From NCBI RefSeq assembly GCF_044239695.1, contig NZ_JBIIAW010000031.1, positions 1 through 28,767 on the forward strand: a DNA stretch of 28,767 nt. Reading direction: 5' to 3'. Below are positions 7,311 through 15,044 of the stretch, piece by piece; the stretch's first letter is position 1, and each line of letters opens with the position of its first letter. The stretch comes from Pseudolysinimonas_A sp044239695. GTDB lineage: Bacteria; Actinomycetota; Actinomycetes; Actinomycetales; Microbacteriaceae. A model generated the notes under the pieces. It saw only the letters and a list, made by a program, of their open reading frames with translations. It was not told the DNA's origin and made no database searches. Position numbers and translations under genes: made by a program.

Positions 7311-7405
7311 CCTCTCGAACACGGGAGTCCGGTATGCCGGGCTGAGAGGAAGCAATCCAAGCTTCGACCGTCGAACCTGATCCGGATCATGCCGGCGCAG
7401 GGAGG
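7311..7405 (+). promoter_or_regulatory. TPP riboswitch (THI element)
   Basis: The conserved thiamine pyrophosphate aptamer core is clear: 'GGGCTGAGAGGAAG' at about 7339–7352, then 'GAACCTGATCCGGATCATGC' at 7373–7392 and 'GGCGCAGGGA' up to 7403. P2 can form from ACGG (7321–7324) with CCGT (7368–7371), and P3 from CCGG-TATG-CCGG. CCTCTC (7311–7316) can pair with GGGAGG (7400–7405) as a closing helix. The likely transcription start would remove most of that 5' strand, so P1 is uncertain. TPP binding in this class lowers expression of the downstream genes, here thiBPQ. Confidence 0.93.
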
Positions 7406-7430
7406 CCTTCTCAGGACACTTCGTCCGCCC

Positions 7431-7457
7431 GTGCCCCTTCACCGATCGAAAGGGCAC
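7431..7457 (+). promoter_or_regulatory. Hairpin holding the thiB ribosome binding site
   Basis: GTGCCC (7431–7436) pairs with GGGCAC (7452–7457), extended after one mismatch by TT/AA. The 3' arm contains AAAGGG, the Shine-Dalgarno sequence for GTG 7463. This is a plausible expression platform in which the riboswitch controls translation. Confidence 0.6.
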
Positions 7458-7462
7458 GTACA

Positions 7463-8491
7463 GTGCAACGTTCCATCCCTCTGGCGGCGCTCGCCGCATC
7501 CGCTCTACTCCTGTCCGGCTGCACGCCGGCCGACGACGGGCCGGTCACCCTGGTGCTCGTCACGCACGACTCCTTCGCGCTCAGCGACGGTACCCTCGAC
7601 GCCTTCACCGAGGAGACCGGCATCGTCGTCGAGGTGCAGTCCGGTGGTGACGCCGGCGAACTCGTCAACAAGCTCGTGCTCACGAAGGACTCGCCGCTCG
7701 GCGACGTCGTGTTCGGCATCGACAACACCTTCGCCTCTCGGGCGGCTTCCAACGGCGTGCTCGAGGAGTACGTCTCGGGCGACCTGACCGACGCCGAGGA
7801 TGCCTACCTCCTGCCCGAGGGCTCGGGGGGCGAGTACCTCACCCCGATCGACTCGGGCGATGTGTGCGTCAACGTCGACCACGAGTGGTTCACCGAGGCC
7901 GGCATCCCGGAGCCCGAGACGCTCGACGATCTCATCGACCCGGCCTACGAGGGCCTGCTCGTCGTCGAGGCGGCGAACTCGTCGTCGCCGGGGCTCGCCT
8001 TCCTGCTCGCCACGATCGCCGCCTACGGCGACGGCTGGCCCGACTACTGGTCGGCGCTCATCGACAACCAGGTCAAGGTCGCGGCGTCCTGGAGCGACGC
8101 GTACTACGTCGACTTCTCGGGTCCGTCGAGCGAGGGCGACCGTCCGCTCGTCGTGTCGTACGCGTCGTCGCCGCCCGTGGAGGTCCCGCCCGGCTCGACC
8201 GGGGTGCTGCTCGACACCTGCTTCCGGCAGACCGAGTACGCGGGCGTCATCGCGGGCACCGAGCACCCGGCCGAAGCCCGGCAGCTCGTCGACTTCCTGT
8301 TCTCGCCGACCGTGCAGAACGACATCCCCGAGAACATGTACGTGTTCCCGGTGAACGCCGAGGCCGAACTGCCGGCCGCCTGGGCGGAGTTCGCCGAGAT
8401 CGCGACCGACCCGTGGGAGATCGACCCCGCCGAGATCGACGCGAACCGCGAGCGCTGGATCGCCGAATGGGCGGCGATCGCCACCCCGTGA
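7463..8491 (+). CDS. thiB: Thiamine ABC transporter substrate-binding lipoprotein
   Basis: A 342-residue periplasmic-binding-type protein anchored as a lipoprotein: signal 'MQRSIPLAALAASALLLSGC' with lipid cysteine C20. 'VTLVLVTHDSFALSDG' and 'GDVVFGIDNTFASRA' match thiamine-binding ThiB/TbpA proteins, which belong to the iron(III)-type binding-protein fold. It captures thiamine or its phosphates outside the membrane and delivers them to ThiP. The specific call rests on the TPP riboswitch just upstream as well as on these motifs. The GTG start follows AAAGGG after a short spacer. The stop overlaps the start of thiP (GTGA). Confidence 0.9.
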   Translation: MQRSIPLAALAASALLLSGCTPADDGPVTLVLVTHDSFALSDGTLDAFTEETGIVVEVQSGGDAGELVNKLVLTKDSPLGDVVFGIDNTFASRAASNGVLEEYVSGDLTDAEDAYLLPEGSGGEYLTPIDSGDVCVNVDHEWFTEAGIPEPETLDDLIDPAYEGLLVVEAANSSSPGLAFLLATIAAYGDGWPDYWSALIDNQVKVAASWSDAYYVDFSGPSSEGDRPLVVSYASSPPVEVPPGSTGVLLDTCFRQTEYAGVIAGTEHPAEARQLVDFLFSPTVQNDIPENMYVFPVNAEAELPAAWAEFAEIATDPWEIDPAEIDANRERWIAEWAAIATP

Positions 8492-10116
8492 GGTCGCGGC
8501 TGAGCGTGGCGGCCGCGGCGGGGTGGGTCCTCGCCGCGGCGCTGCCGCTCGCCTTCGTGGGGGTGTTCTTCGCCTGGCCGGTCGCGACGATCGTCGGGCG
8601 CGGCCTCGTCCCCGAGGGGGTGCTCGACGTCGCGGGCATCTTCGAGGTGCTCGCCCGCCCGCGCACGCAGCGCATCATCGCGTTCACGATCGGGATGGCG
8701 GCGGCGGCGACCGCGATCACCCTCGTGCTCGGGATGCCGGTCGCCTACGTGCTCTCCCGGCTGAGGTTCCGCGGGCGGGGGGTGCTGCGCGCGGCGGTGC
8801 TCGTGCCGTTCGTGCTGCCGACCGTCGTGGTCGGGATCGCGTTCCGGGCGCTGCTGCGGGACACCCCGCTCGACGGCTCGATCGTCACGATCCTCGCCGC
8901 ACTCGTGTTCTTCAACGTCGCCGTCGTCGCGCGCACGGTCGCGGTGTCCTGGGAGTCCCTCGACCCCCGGCAGGAGGAGGCCGCGCGGGTGCTCGGCGCC
9001 GGTCCGGTGCGGGTGTTCGTCACCCTCACCCTGCGGCGGCTGGGGCCGTCGATCGCGGCGGCGGCATCCATCGTGTTCCTGTTCTGCTCGACCGCGTTCG
9101 GCACCGTGCTCGTGCTCGGCGGGGCGAAGTACGCCACGATCGAGACGGAGATCTGGCTGTTGACGACGCAATTCCTCGACCTGCGCGCGGCGAGCGTGCT
9201 GAGCATCGCGCAGCTCGTGGTCGTCGTGCTGCTGCTGGCCCTCACGGCGCGCGTGCGCGGGCGGTCGACCACGCAGCGTCGCGCCTTCGCGGCGCGTTCT
9301 CCGCGCCGGTCCGATGCGCCGGTGATCGTCGCGACCCTGCTGATCGCGGCGGCGCTCGTGGTTCCGCTCGCGGCGCTCGTCGAACGTTCACTGCGCGTCG
9401 CGGGGGAGTACGGCCTCGGCAACTATCTGGCGCTGGCGTCGACGGGCGACCGGAACGCGCTCGCCGTGACCCCGTGGCAGGCGCTCGGCAACTCCCTCGG
9501 CTTCGCGGTCGCGGCGACGGGGGTGGCGATGCTCATCGGACTGGTGGCGAGCATCCTGCTGTCGCGGACCCCGCGCAGCCCGGGGGCGCGTCGCGGCCTC
9601 GACCTGCTCGACGGAGCCCTCATGCTGCCGCTCGGAGTCTCGGCGGTGACGGTCGGCTTCGGATTCCTCATCACCCTCAACGCGCCGCCGCTCGACCTGC
9701 GCACCTCGCCGGTGCTGGTGCCGATCGCGCAGGCGCTCGTGGCCGTGCCGCTCGTCGTGCGCACGCTGCTGCCCGTGCTGCGCAGCGTCGGGTCCCGGAT
9801 GCGCGAGGCCGCCGCGACCCTCGGCGCGGCCCCGTGGCGGGTGATCCTGACGGTCGACCTCGGCGTCGCCGGCCGCGCCGCCCTCGCCGCGACGGGGCTC
9901 GCCTTCACCGTCGCGCTGGGGGAGTTCGGCGCGACCACGTTCCTCTCGCGTCCCGACGCCGCGACGCTCCCGGTCGTCATCTACCGGCTCATCGGCCTCC
10001 CCGGGGGAGACAATGCCGGCATGGCGACTGCGGCATCCGTGATCCTGGCGGCCGTCACCGTCGCTGTCGTGGCGCTCGTCGAGCGCCTGCGGGTCGACAC
10101 GGCGGGAGCGTTCTGA
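8488..10116 (+). CDS. thiP: Thiamine ABC transporter permease (two-domain)
   Basis: A 542-residue integral membrane permease made of two homologous halves, as in ThiP and the iron(III) permeases. Each half has about six membrane segments and one EAA loop that contacts the ATPase: 'EEAARVLGAGPVRVF' in the first half and 'REAAATLGAAPWRVI' in the second. It forms the channel of the thiamine importer. The start GTG overlaps the thiB stop by four bases (GTGA). The frame is open further upstream, but the hydrophobic N-terminus begins here. The stop overlaps the thiQ start by one base (TGATG), so the three genes are tightly coupled. Confidence 0.92.
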   Translation: MRSRLSVAAAAGWVLAAALPLAFVGVFFAWPVATIVGRGLVPEGVLDVAGIFEVLARPRTQRIIAFTIGMAAAATAITLVLGMPVAYVLSRLRFRGRGVLRAAVLVPFVLPTVVVGIAFRALLRDTPLDGSIVTILAALVFFNVAVVARTVAVSWESLDPRQEEAARVLGAGPVRVFVTLTLRRLGPSIAAAASIVFLFCSTAFGTVLVLGGAKYATIETEIWLLTTQFLDLRAASVLSIAQLVVVVLLLALTARVRGRSTTQRRAFAARSPRRSDAPVIVATLLIAAALVVPLAALVERSLRVAGEYGLGNYLALASTGDRNALAVTPWQALGNSLGFAVAATGVAMLIGLVASILLSRTPRSPGARRGLDLLDGALMLPLGVSAVTVGFGFLITLNAPPLDLRTSPVLVPIAQALVAVPLVVRTLLPVLRSVGSRMREAAATLGAAPWRVILTVDLGVAGRAALAATGLAFTVALGEFGATTFLSRPDAATLPVVIYRLIGLPGGDNAGMATAASVILAAVTVAVVALVERLRVDTAGAF

Positions 10117-10823
10117 TGAGCCTCGGATTCGCGGGGCTGAGCCTCACCGACCTCACGGTGCGCTTCGGCGCGACCACCGCCGTGGATGCCGTCAGCCTGA
10201 GCGTTCCGACGGGGGAGGTGTTCGCGCTGCTCGGCCCCTCCGGCAGCGGCAAGTCGAGCCTGTTGCGCGCGATCGCCGGCCTCGAGCCGTGTGCGGGCGA
10301 CATCGCCTGGGACGGGGAATCGATCGTGCGGACGCCGCCGCACCGTCGCGGGTTCGCGCTCATGTTCCAGGACGGGCAACTGTTCCCGCACCTCGACGTG
10401 GCGGGCAACGTCGGGTACGCGCTGCGGATCGCGGGCCGGCCGAGCGCCACCCGGGTCGCCGAGCTGCTCGATCTGGTCGGCCTCACCGGATTCGGCTCGC
10501 GCCGGGTGACCGACCTGTCGGGCGGGGAACAGCAGCGGGTCGCCCTCGCCCGCTCTCTCGCCGCGAGTCCCCGGCTCCTGCTGCTCGACGAGCCGCTGTC
10601 GTCGCTCGACCGCGAACTGCGCGAGCGCCTCGCCGGTGAGCTGCGGCAGATCCTGACGGATGCCGGCGTCACGACGATCCTCGTCACCCACGACCACGAC
10701 GAAGCCGGGGTCATCGCCGACCGGATCGGCATCCTCGACGCCGGTCGACTCGTGCAGACCGGCACGCTCGCGGACCTGCGCGCGCACCCTGCCGACGACC
10801 GGGTGGCGCGGTTCCTGAAGTAG
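10116..10823 (+). CDS. thiQ: Thiamine ABC transporter ATP-binding protein
   Basis: A 235-residue ABC ATPase with all motifs intact: Walker A 'GPSGSGKSS' near residue 40, Q-loop 'MFQDGQLFPHL', signature 'LSGGEQQR', Walker B 'LLLLDEP', D-loop 'SSLD' and H-loop 'LVTHDHDE'. It powers import through ThiP. The size matches ThiQ (about 230), shorter than the iron-transporter ATPases that carry a C-terminal regulatory domain. It is the last gene of the operon, followed two bases later by a strong hairpin. Confidence 0.9.
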   Translation: MSLGFAGLSLTDLTVRFGATTAVDAVSLSVPTGEVFALLGPSGSGKSSLLRAIAGLEPCAGDIAWDGESIVRTPPHRRGFALMFQDGQLFPHLDVAGNVGYALRIAGRPSATRVAELLDLVGLTGFGSRRVTDLSGGEQQRVALARSLAASPRLLLLDEPLSSLDRELRERLAGELRQILTDAGVTTILVTHDHDEAGVIADRIGILDAGRLVQTGTLADLRAHPADDRVARFLK

Positions 10824-10824
10824 A

Positions 10825-10847
10825 GGGACACCCGGACGGGGTGTCCC
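10825..10847 (+). terminator. Terminator hairpin after thiQ
   Basis: GGGACACCC and GGGTGTCCC form a perfect 9-bp stem around a 5-base loop directly after the thiQ stop. There is no T-run, as is common for terminators in high-GC actinobacteria. Confidence 0.7.
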
Positions 10848-10867
10848 GGCCGGAAACATTCGCCCGA

Positions 10868-10873
10868 TACCCT
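10868..10873 (+). promoter_or_regulatory. -10 element (TACCCT), leaderless
   Basis: TACCCT lies six bases before ATG 10880 and decides the start of the P-loop protein over the upstream GTG at 10841, which lies inside the terminator stem. Confidence 0.6.
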
Positions 10874-10879
10874 CGACGC

Positions 10880-11467
10880 ATGGCACGAGGGGGTTCGCCT
10901 CGCGCGAGCGAGGTGCTGGCAGAGCGCATCCGGGCGGCGGCGAAAGCCCAGGGCTCATCGCGTCTCGTCGTGCTCATCGACGGGCACTCGGGCGCCGGCA
11001 AGACCACGCTCGCGACCGAGCTCGCGTACACCCTCAAGGCCCAGCATGTCGCGCTCGATGCGTTCTACCCCGGTTGGGGCGGCCTCGAGGTCGGCAGCGC
11101 GATGGTGCGCGGCGTGCTCGATCCCGACAACCCCGGCTACCGCCGCTGGGACTGGAAGCGCAACCAGCCGGCGGAGTTCCACAAGGTCAACGGCAAGCGG
11201 GACATCGTGATCGAGGGTTCCGGCAGCTTGAGCCGCGCCAACCGCGACCTGGCGACCTTCGCCCTGTGGATCCGGCTCGACCAGGTCGAACGCAAGCGTC
11301 GCGCGATCGCCCGTGACGGCGCGACGTATCACGAGCACTGGGACCGCTGGGCGGCACAGGAGCAGGCGTTCTTCGCGCGCGAGCGCCCCGACACCCTGGC
11401 GGATGCGATCATGGACGGCCGCACCGGCCAAGTGGTGTTCCGCGCCGACCTGCCGCCGACCTCGTAG
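10880..11467 (+). CDS. P-loop NTPase, uridine-kinase-like
   Basis: A 195-residue ATP-binding protein. 'VVLIDGHSGAGKTTLA' contains the Walker A motif at about residues 35–42, and 'DIVIEGSGSLSR' resembles the Walker B/substrate strand of small-molecule kinases of the uridine kinase/phosphoribulokinase group. An R-rich stretch 'QVERKRRAIARDG' could be the lid. It is likely cytoplasmic. The phosphate acceptor is unknown, and proteins of this kind are often annotated only as 'ATP-binding protein'. It is convergent with the lipoprotein gene at 11475. Confidence 0.75.
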   Translation: MARGGSPRASEVLAERIRAAAKAQGSSRLVVLIDGHSGAGKTTLATELAYTLKAQHVALDAFYPGWGGLEVGSAMVRGVLDPDNPGYRRWDWKRNQPAEFHKVNGKRDIVIEGSGSLSRANRDLATFALWIRLDQVERKRRAIARDGATYHEHWDRWAAQEQAFFARERPDTLADAIMDGRTGQVVFRADLPPTS

Positions 11468-11474
11468 CGGAGGG

Positions 11475-12083
11475 TCAGCCGACCCGGATCCAGGTCGTCG
11501 TGAACGGGCTCTCGTCCGGCGAGGTGACCATGGTGTCGCCCTCGCACTCGACCGCCATCGGAACCCCGGCTCCGGTGTCGGCGGGGAGTTCGGTGGGCTC
11601 GCCCGTCGACGTGCCGCCGATCGTGATGGCATTGGTGATGGTGATGCCGTTCGTCCACTCCGAGAAGACCACCTCGTCGCCCTCGACGGCCCATGCGCCG
11701 CTGCTGGTCCCGACGTGATCCTGCACGATGACCATCTCCAGGCCGTCGGAGTCGGCGACCGCCGTGAAGGTCAGATCCACGTCGTAGGTCATGGTGTCGC
11801 TGCTGACCTCGAGGGTCGAGCTTCCCTCTTCGGCGACCGACGTCACCGGCGACCCGTTGTCGTTGAAGAACGTCTGCAACTGGGCGGCGAGATCGGCCGT
11901 GTCGGCTTCCCAGGTGCCGACGAGGCAGCCGGCGAGGCCCCCCGAGCCCCCCGAGGAGCCCTCCGCCTCGGCGCCCGTCCCCGCCGCGGTGCCCTCCCCG
12001 ATCGCCCCCGGGGAGGCGCAGGCGGCGAGGGCGAGCAGGGAGAGGGCCGCGAGGCCGGTGGTCAGGACGAGTCGGGTGCGCAT
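11475..12083 (-). CDS. Putative lipoprotein
   Basis: A 202-residue exported protein. The signal peptide 'MRTRLVLTTGLAALSLLALA' ends in the lipobox LALAAC with C22. A Gly/Ser/Glu-rich linker follows to about residue 50. The remaining domain begins 'CLVGTWEADT', which is suggestive of a lipocalin-like 'GTW' beta-barrel entry, and is beta-rich to the end. It may bind a small hydrophobic ligand, but that is inference. A good Shine-Dalgarno GAGGAG (12089–12094) lies five bases before the ATG, and TACGGT at 12109–12114 is a possible -10. Confidence 0.8.
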   Translation of the reverse strand: MRTRLVLTTGLAALSLLALAACASPGAIGEGTAAGTGAEAEGSSGGSGGLAGCLVGTWEADTADLAAQLQTFFNDNGSPVTSVAEEGSSTLEVSSDTMTYDVDLTFTAVADSDGLEMVIVQDHVGTSSGAWAVEGDEVVFSEWTNGITITNAITIGGTSTGEPTELPADTGAGVPMAVECEGDTMVTSPDESPFTTTWIRVG

Positions 12084-12144
12084 GGGGTCTCCTCAGGGGG
12101 TCGCGTTCACCGTATCGACGGATGAGCCCTGCCGCGAGGTTGAC

Positions 12145-12498
12145 TCAGGCCCACCCCAGTTCGTGCAACTGGTCGTCATCGATGCCGTAGTAGTGGGCGA
12201 TCTCATGCACGAGCGTCACGTGGATCTCGTCGCGCAGCTCGTCGAGGTTCTCGGTGATCGCGAGCAACGGCTCGCGGTACAGCACGATCCGGTCGGGCAG
12301 TTCACCGAATCCGTAATGGTCGCGGTCGGTGAGCGCGGTGCCCTCGTACAGCCCGAGCAGATCGAGCGAGCCGTCGGCCGGCCGGTCCTCGGTGACGAAG
12401 ACGAGGTTCTCGAGGCCCTCCACCATCTCGTCGGGAAGTTCGTCGAGTTCGTCGATGACGATCTTCTCGAACTCCTCGGGGGTCAGTTCGAGCGTCAC
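12145..12498 (-). CDS. Zincin-like metallopeptidase family protein
   Basis: A 117-residue short metallopeptidase-family protein (DUF1025/zincin_1 type). 'VTLVHEIAHYYGIDD' near residue 95 contains the HExxH zinc motif. An acidic N-terminus 'LTPEEFEKIVIDELDELPDE' and 'DRIVLYREPL' are standard for the family. Proteolytic activity has seldom been shown for these small proteins. The start GTG overlaps the stop of the DUF2017 gene by four bases (GTGA), and it is the last gene of the clpS operon. Confidence 0.85.
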   Translation of the reverse strand: MTLELTPEEFEKIVIDELDELPDEMVEGLENLVFVTEDRPADGSLDLLGLYEGTALTDRDHYGFGELPDRIVLYREPLLAITENLDELRDEIHVTLVHEIAHYYGIDDDQLHELGWA

Positions 12499-12944
12499 GA
12501 CTCGTCCAGCAGCGTGATGATCGACTCCTGCAGGTGACCGAGCCAGGCGTAGACCTCGCCCGCCGGGGTGTCGGGTATCTCGTCGTCGTCGGCGCGGATG
12601 CCGAGCCGGTCGGCGATCACGAGGCGCAGGTCGGTGAGCAGCGGCAGCCAGCGCACGGCGGCGTCGGGGGAGAGGCGCACCGTCTCCTCGTCGAGCGCGA
12701 GCGACACCTGCGCCGCATTCGCCGCCTTGCGGTCGACCAGGCCGGCGCGGGTGTACCGGGTGAACTCCTCGGCGGCCGCGTCGTCGTCGCGGTAGGCGGC
12801 GGGGAACAGCCGCGCGTGAGCGGGATCGGCACCCGCGTCGGTGCCGACGACCTCGAGGTACTGGTCGACGAGCGACCGCAGCACGCCCGACTCGCCGTCG
12901 GCGAACTCGAGCACGATGCGCTCGCCCGCACGACTCACCCTCAC
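12495..12944 (-). CDS. DUF2017 family protein
   Basis: A 149-residue protein typical of DUF2017, found next to clpS across Actinobacteria. It is helical and acidic: 'ESGVLRSLVDQYLEVV' near the N-terminus, then 'FPAAYRDDDAAAEEF' and 'YAWLGHLQESIITLLDE' at the end. The function is unknown. The conserved position beside clpS suggests a link to protein turnover or peptide handling. GTG 12944 was chosen over a more upstream GTG because it overlaps the clpS stop by four bases (GTGA), the same coupling as at its own 3' end. Confidence 0.85.
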   Translation of the reverse strand: MRVSRAGERIVLEFADGESGVLRSLVDQYLEVVGTDAGADPAHARLFPAAYRDDDAAAEEFTRYTRAGLVDRKAANAAQVSLALDEETVRLSPDAAVRWLPLLTDLRLVIADRLGIRADDDEIPDTPAGEVYAWLGHLQESIITLLDES

Positions 12945-13261
12945 GAGTCGCTCGCTTTGGCCACGGTCGCCCACAGCCCGAACTCGTGCATCGCCTCGGT
13001 GTGGCGCTCCATCTCTTCGCGCGGGCCGGTGGCGACGACGGCCCGGCCGTTCTCGTGCACCTGCATCATCAGCCGTTCCGCCTCCGTCGTCGAGAACCCG
13101 AAGTACGACCGGAACACGTAGGTCACGTACGACATGAGGTTGACCGGATCGTTCCAGACGATCGTGATCCAGGGCACGTCGGGTGCGACCTCGAGAGAGA
13201 TCTCGAGGTCGGCATCCGACTGCGGGGTATTCGCCGTCCGAAGGACGGGTGAATCACACAT
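12941..13261 (-). CDS. clpS: ATP-dependent Clp protease adaptor
   Basis: A 106-residue ClpS adaptor, which delivers N-degron proteins to the ClpAP/ClpCP protease. 'PWITIVWNDPVNLMSYV' carries the conserved DP and the N-degron pocket, 'FGFSTTEAERLMMQVHENG' the central helix with the H, and 'ATGPREEMERHTEAMHEFGLW' the C-terminal part. The N-terminal extension of about 25 residues is variable in the family. The only reasonable start is ATG 13261, whose A is also the last base of the tRNA-His CCA end. No Shine-Dalgarno sequence is present. Confidence 0.93.
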   Translation of the reverse strand: MCDSPVLRTANTPQSDADLEISLEVAPDVPWITIVWNDPVNLMSYVTYVFRSYFGFSTTEAERLMMQVHENGRAVVATGPREEMERHTEAMHEFGLWATVAKASDS

Positions 13262-13337
13262 GGGGCGACCGACGGGACTTGAACCCGCGACATCCGGCAC
13301 CACAAGCCAGCGCTCTACCAACTGAGCTACGACCGCC
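13261..13337 (-). tRNA. tRNA-His (GTG)
   Basis: A complete cloverleaf. The acceptor stem has eight pairs because of the extra G at position -1 opposite C73, the hallmark of tRNA-His. The anticodon GTG sits in the loop 'CTTGTGG', and the T-arm is 'GCGGGTTCAAGTCCCGT'. CCA is encoded. The 3' A is shared with the clpS start codon. Confidence 0.97.
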
Positions 13338-13364
13338 ATGCGTTGCATGAGCAACCCATCGATA

Positions 13365-13988
13365 CTACGACACCCAGGAACGCCACGCCTCCACCGTCTC
13401 GGCCGACGCGGTCTGCGCCTGCTCCGAGGTGGGGCCGGGCGACGCCACGAAGAGGGCGCGGCGGTAGTAGTCGAGTTCGCGGATGGATTCGAGGATGTCG
13501 GCGAGCGCGCGGTGTCCGCCCGCCTTGGCCGGCGCCTGGAAGTAGATGCGCGGGAACCAGCGGCGGGCGAGCTCCTTGATCGACGAGACGTCGACGCTCC
13601 GGTAGTGCAGGTGGGCGTCGACGCGCGGCATGTACTTCGCGAGGAAGGCGCGGTCGGTGCCGATCGTGTTGCCGGCCAGCGGCGCCGTTCCGGCATCCGG
13701 CACGAACCGCAGGATGTACTCGTTGACCTGGTACTCGGCGTCGGCGAGGGTCACCCCGCCCGGGATCTCGTCGAGCAGTCCGGAGGTGGTGTGCATCGTG
13801 CGCACGACCTCGTTCATCTGCTCGAGCGCGGAGTCGTCGGCTTTGATGACGATGCGGAACCCGGGGTCGACCGGCTTCAAGTCGTAGTCGGTGATCACGA
13901 CGGCGACTTCGACCAGTTCGTCGACGCTGAGGTCGAGCCCGGTCATCTCGCAGTCGATCCAGACGAGGAGGTCCGGGGTGGAGGGCAT
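13365..13988 (-). CDS. orn: Oligoribonuclease
   Basis: A 207-residue DEDDh 3'–5' exonuclease that degrades 2–5-nt RNAs to mononucleotides (and pGpG in species that use cyclic-di-GMP). 'LVWIDCEMTGLDL' supplies catalytic D12 and E14, 'NTIGTDRAFLAKYMP' supplies the third acidic residue, and 'GGHRALADI' gives the H and last D. The length matches the family (about 180–215). TAGACT stands six bases before the ATG. It lies just upstream of tRNA-His, the usual actinobacterial arrangement. Confidence 0.96.
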   Translation of the reverse strand: MPSTPDLLVWIDCEMTGLDLSVDELVEVAVVITDYDLKPVDPGFRIVIKADDSALEQMNEVVRTMHTTSGLLDEIPGGVTLADAEYQVNEYILRFVPDAGTAPLAGNTIGTDRAFLAKYMPRVDAHLHYRSVDVSSIKELARRWFPRIYFQAPAKAGGHRALADILESIRELDYYRRALFVASPGPTSEQAQTASAETVEAWRSWVS

Positions 13989-13994
13989 TCCGCG

Positions 13995-14000
13995 AGTCTA
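13995..14000 (-). promoter_or_regulatory. -10 element (TAGACT), leaderless
   Basis: TAGACT ends six bases before the orn ATG, predicting a leaderless orn mRNA. Confidence 0.6.
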
Positions 14001-14798
14001 ATCGCGGGCGAGAACCCCCACCGGCGTGGGCTCGGGCCACTTGGGTCCCCGCCCGTCGCCGCTCGAGACCTGCCGCACGCGGCGGGCGATCCACGGCACG
14101 GCGTAGCGCCGCATCCAGACCGTCGTCGGCAGCCGCGTCGCCGGGTACGCCTCGTCGGGTCCGACCGGCTCGGGCAGGCCGAGAGCGGATGCCGCGGCCG
14201 ACAGCAGCGCGAGGTGACCGCGCGTCGAGGGGTGCAGCCGGTCCTCCGACCACATGCCCTTCTCGGCGAGACCCGGGATCGTCCACAGGTCGAGCACGAG
14301 ACAGCCGTGTTTCGCCGCGATCGCGTGCACATGCGCCGTGAAGATGGCGGCTCGGCCCCGCAGCATCGAGAGATACCGCGAGAACCCGGGGTCGTACGCC
14401 GTACCGAGCAGAATGGTCGCGCCGCTGCGCGCGAGATCGGAGATCCCGGTCTCGAGGTGGGCCGCGAGAGCGTCGGGGTCGGGCCGCAACGAGCTCAGGT
14501 CGTTGCCGCCGATGAGCACCGAGACGAGGTCGGCGCGCATCGCGATCGCGGCGGGGATCTGATCCTCGACGACGTGCCGCACGCGACGGCCGCGCACCGC
14601 GAGGTTGGCGAACTCGAGACGGCGGGCGCCCGAGGCGCGCTGATGGCCGTCGATCTCGAGGGCGAGGCGGTCGGCCCAGCCGAACCAGGGTTCGCCGCCG
14701 CCGATGACGGGGTCGCACCAGCCTTCGGTGATGGAGTCACCGAGAGCTGCGAAGCGCGTCCACTGCTGTTGACTGCCCTGCCGGGGAGTGTCGGTCAC
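13998..14798 (-). CDS. SGNH/GDSL-type hydrolase
   Basis: A 266-residue SGNH-fold esterase/lipase. 'RFAALGDSITEGW' is block I with nucleophile S22. 'FANLAVRG' carries block II G, 'VSVLIGGNDLS' is block III with N, and 'SEDRLHPSTRGH' is block V with catalytic D and H. It is probably cytoplasmic, since there is no signal peptide. The substrate could be an acylated sugar or lipid. A longer frame begins at GTG 14903. I chose GTG 14798 because a GACACT hexamer sits six bases upstream and block I follows at the usual distance. Confidence 0.88.
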   Translation of the reverse strand: MTDTPRQGSQQQWTRFAALGDSITEGWCDPVIGGGEPWFGWADRLALEIDGHQRASGARRLEFANLAVRGRRVRHVVEDQIPAAIAMRADLVSVLIGGNDLSSLRPDPDALAAHLETGISDLARSGATILLGTAYDPGFSRYLSMLRGRAAIFTAHVHAIAAKHGCLVLDLWTIPGLAEKGMWSEDRLHPSTRGHLALLSAAASALGLPEPVGPDEAYPATRLPTTVWMRRYAVPWIARRVRQVSSGDGRGPKWPEPTPVGVLARD

Positions 14799-14936
14799 GG
14801 CACCAGTGTCGGGTGTCGGCGGCAGCGGGACATCCGGAAACCGCCCGATGCGCCGAGCTGTCACGCGAAGTTCACCGGTGCGCACATCCCGTTCACGCGA
14901 CACCGACGAGGCGCCCGATCTCTAGACTGGCGGCGA

Positions 14937-15009
14937 CCCCCTGTAGCTCAGTGGATAGAGCATGCGGTTTCTACCCGCCAGGTCGGGAGTTCGAATCTCT
15001 CCAGGGGGA
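14937..15009 (+). tRNA. tRNA-Arg (TCT)
   Basis: A full cloverleaf: acceptor CCCCCTG with CAGGGGG, D-stem GCTC/GAGC, T-arm GGGAG-TTCGAAT-CTCTC, discriminator A, CCA not encoded. The anticodon loop TTTCTAC gives anticodon TCT, which reads the AGA codon, rare in this genome. The outer pair of the anticodon stem is a T-C mismatch. A -10 hexamer TAGACT is at 14923–14928. Confidence 0.95.
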
Positions 15010-15044
15010 CGGGACCGTCCACGCGCCGTAGATCGGTGCGGGAG

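Noticed and set aside
10841..10880. Upstream GTG start for the P-loop protein
   Set aside because: The GTG lies within the thiQ terminator stem, and TACCCT six bases before ATG 10880 gives a better start.
14903..14936. GTG 14903 as start of the SGNH hydrolase
   Set aside because: It would add 35 residues without a family match and has no promoter hexamer at the window's usual distance. It also crowds the tRNA-Arg promoter.
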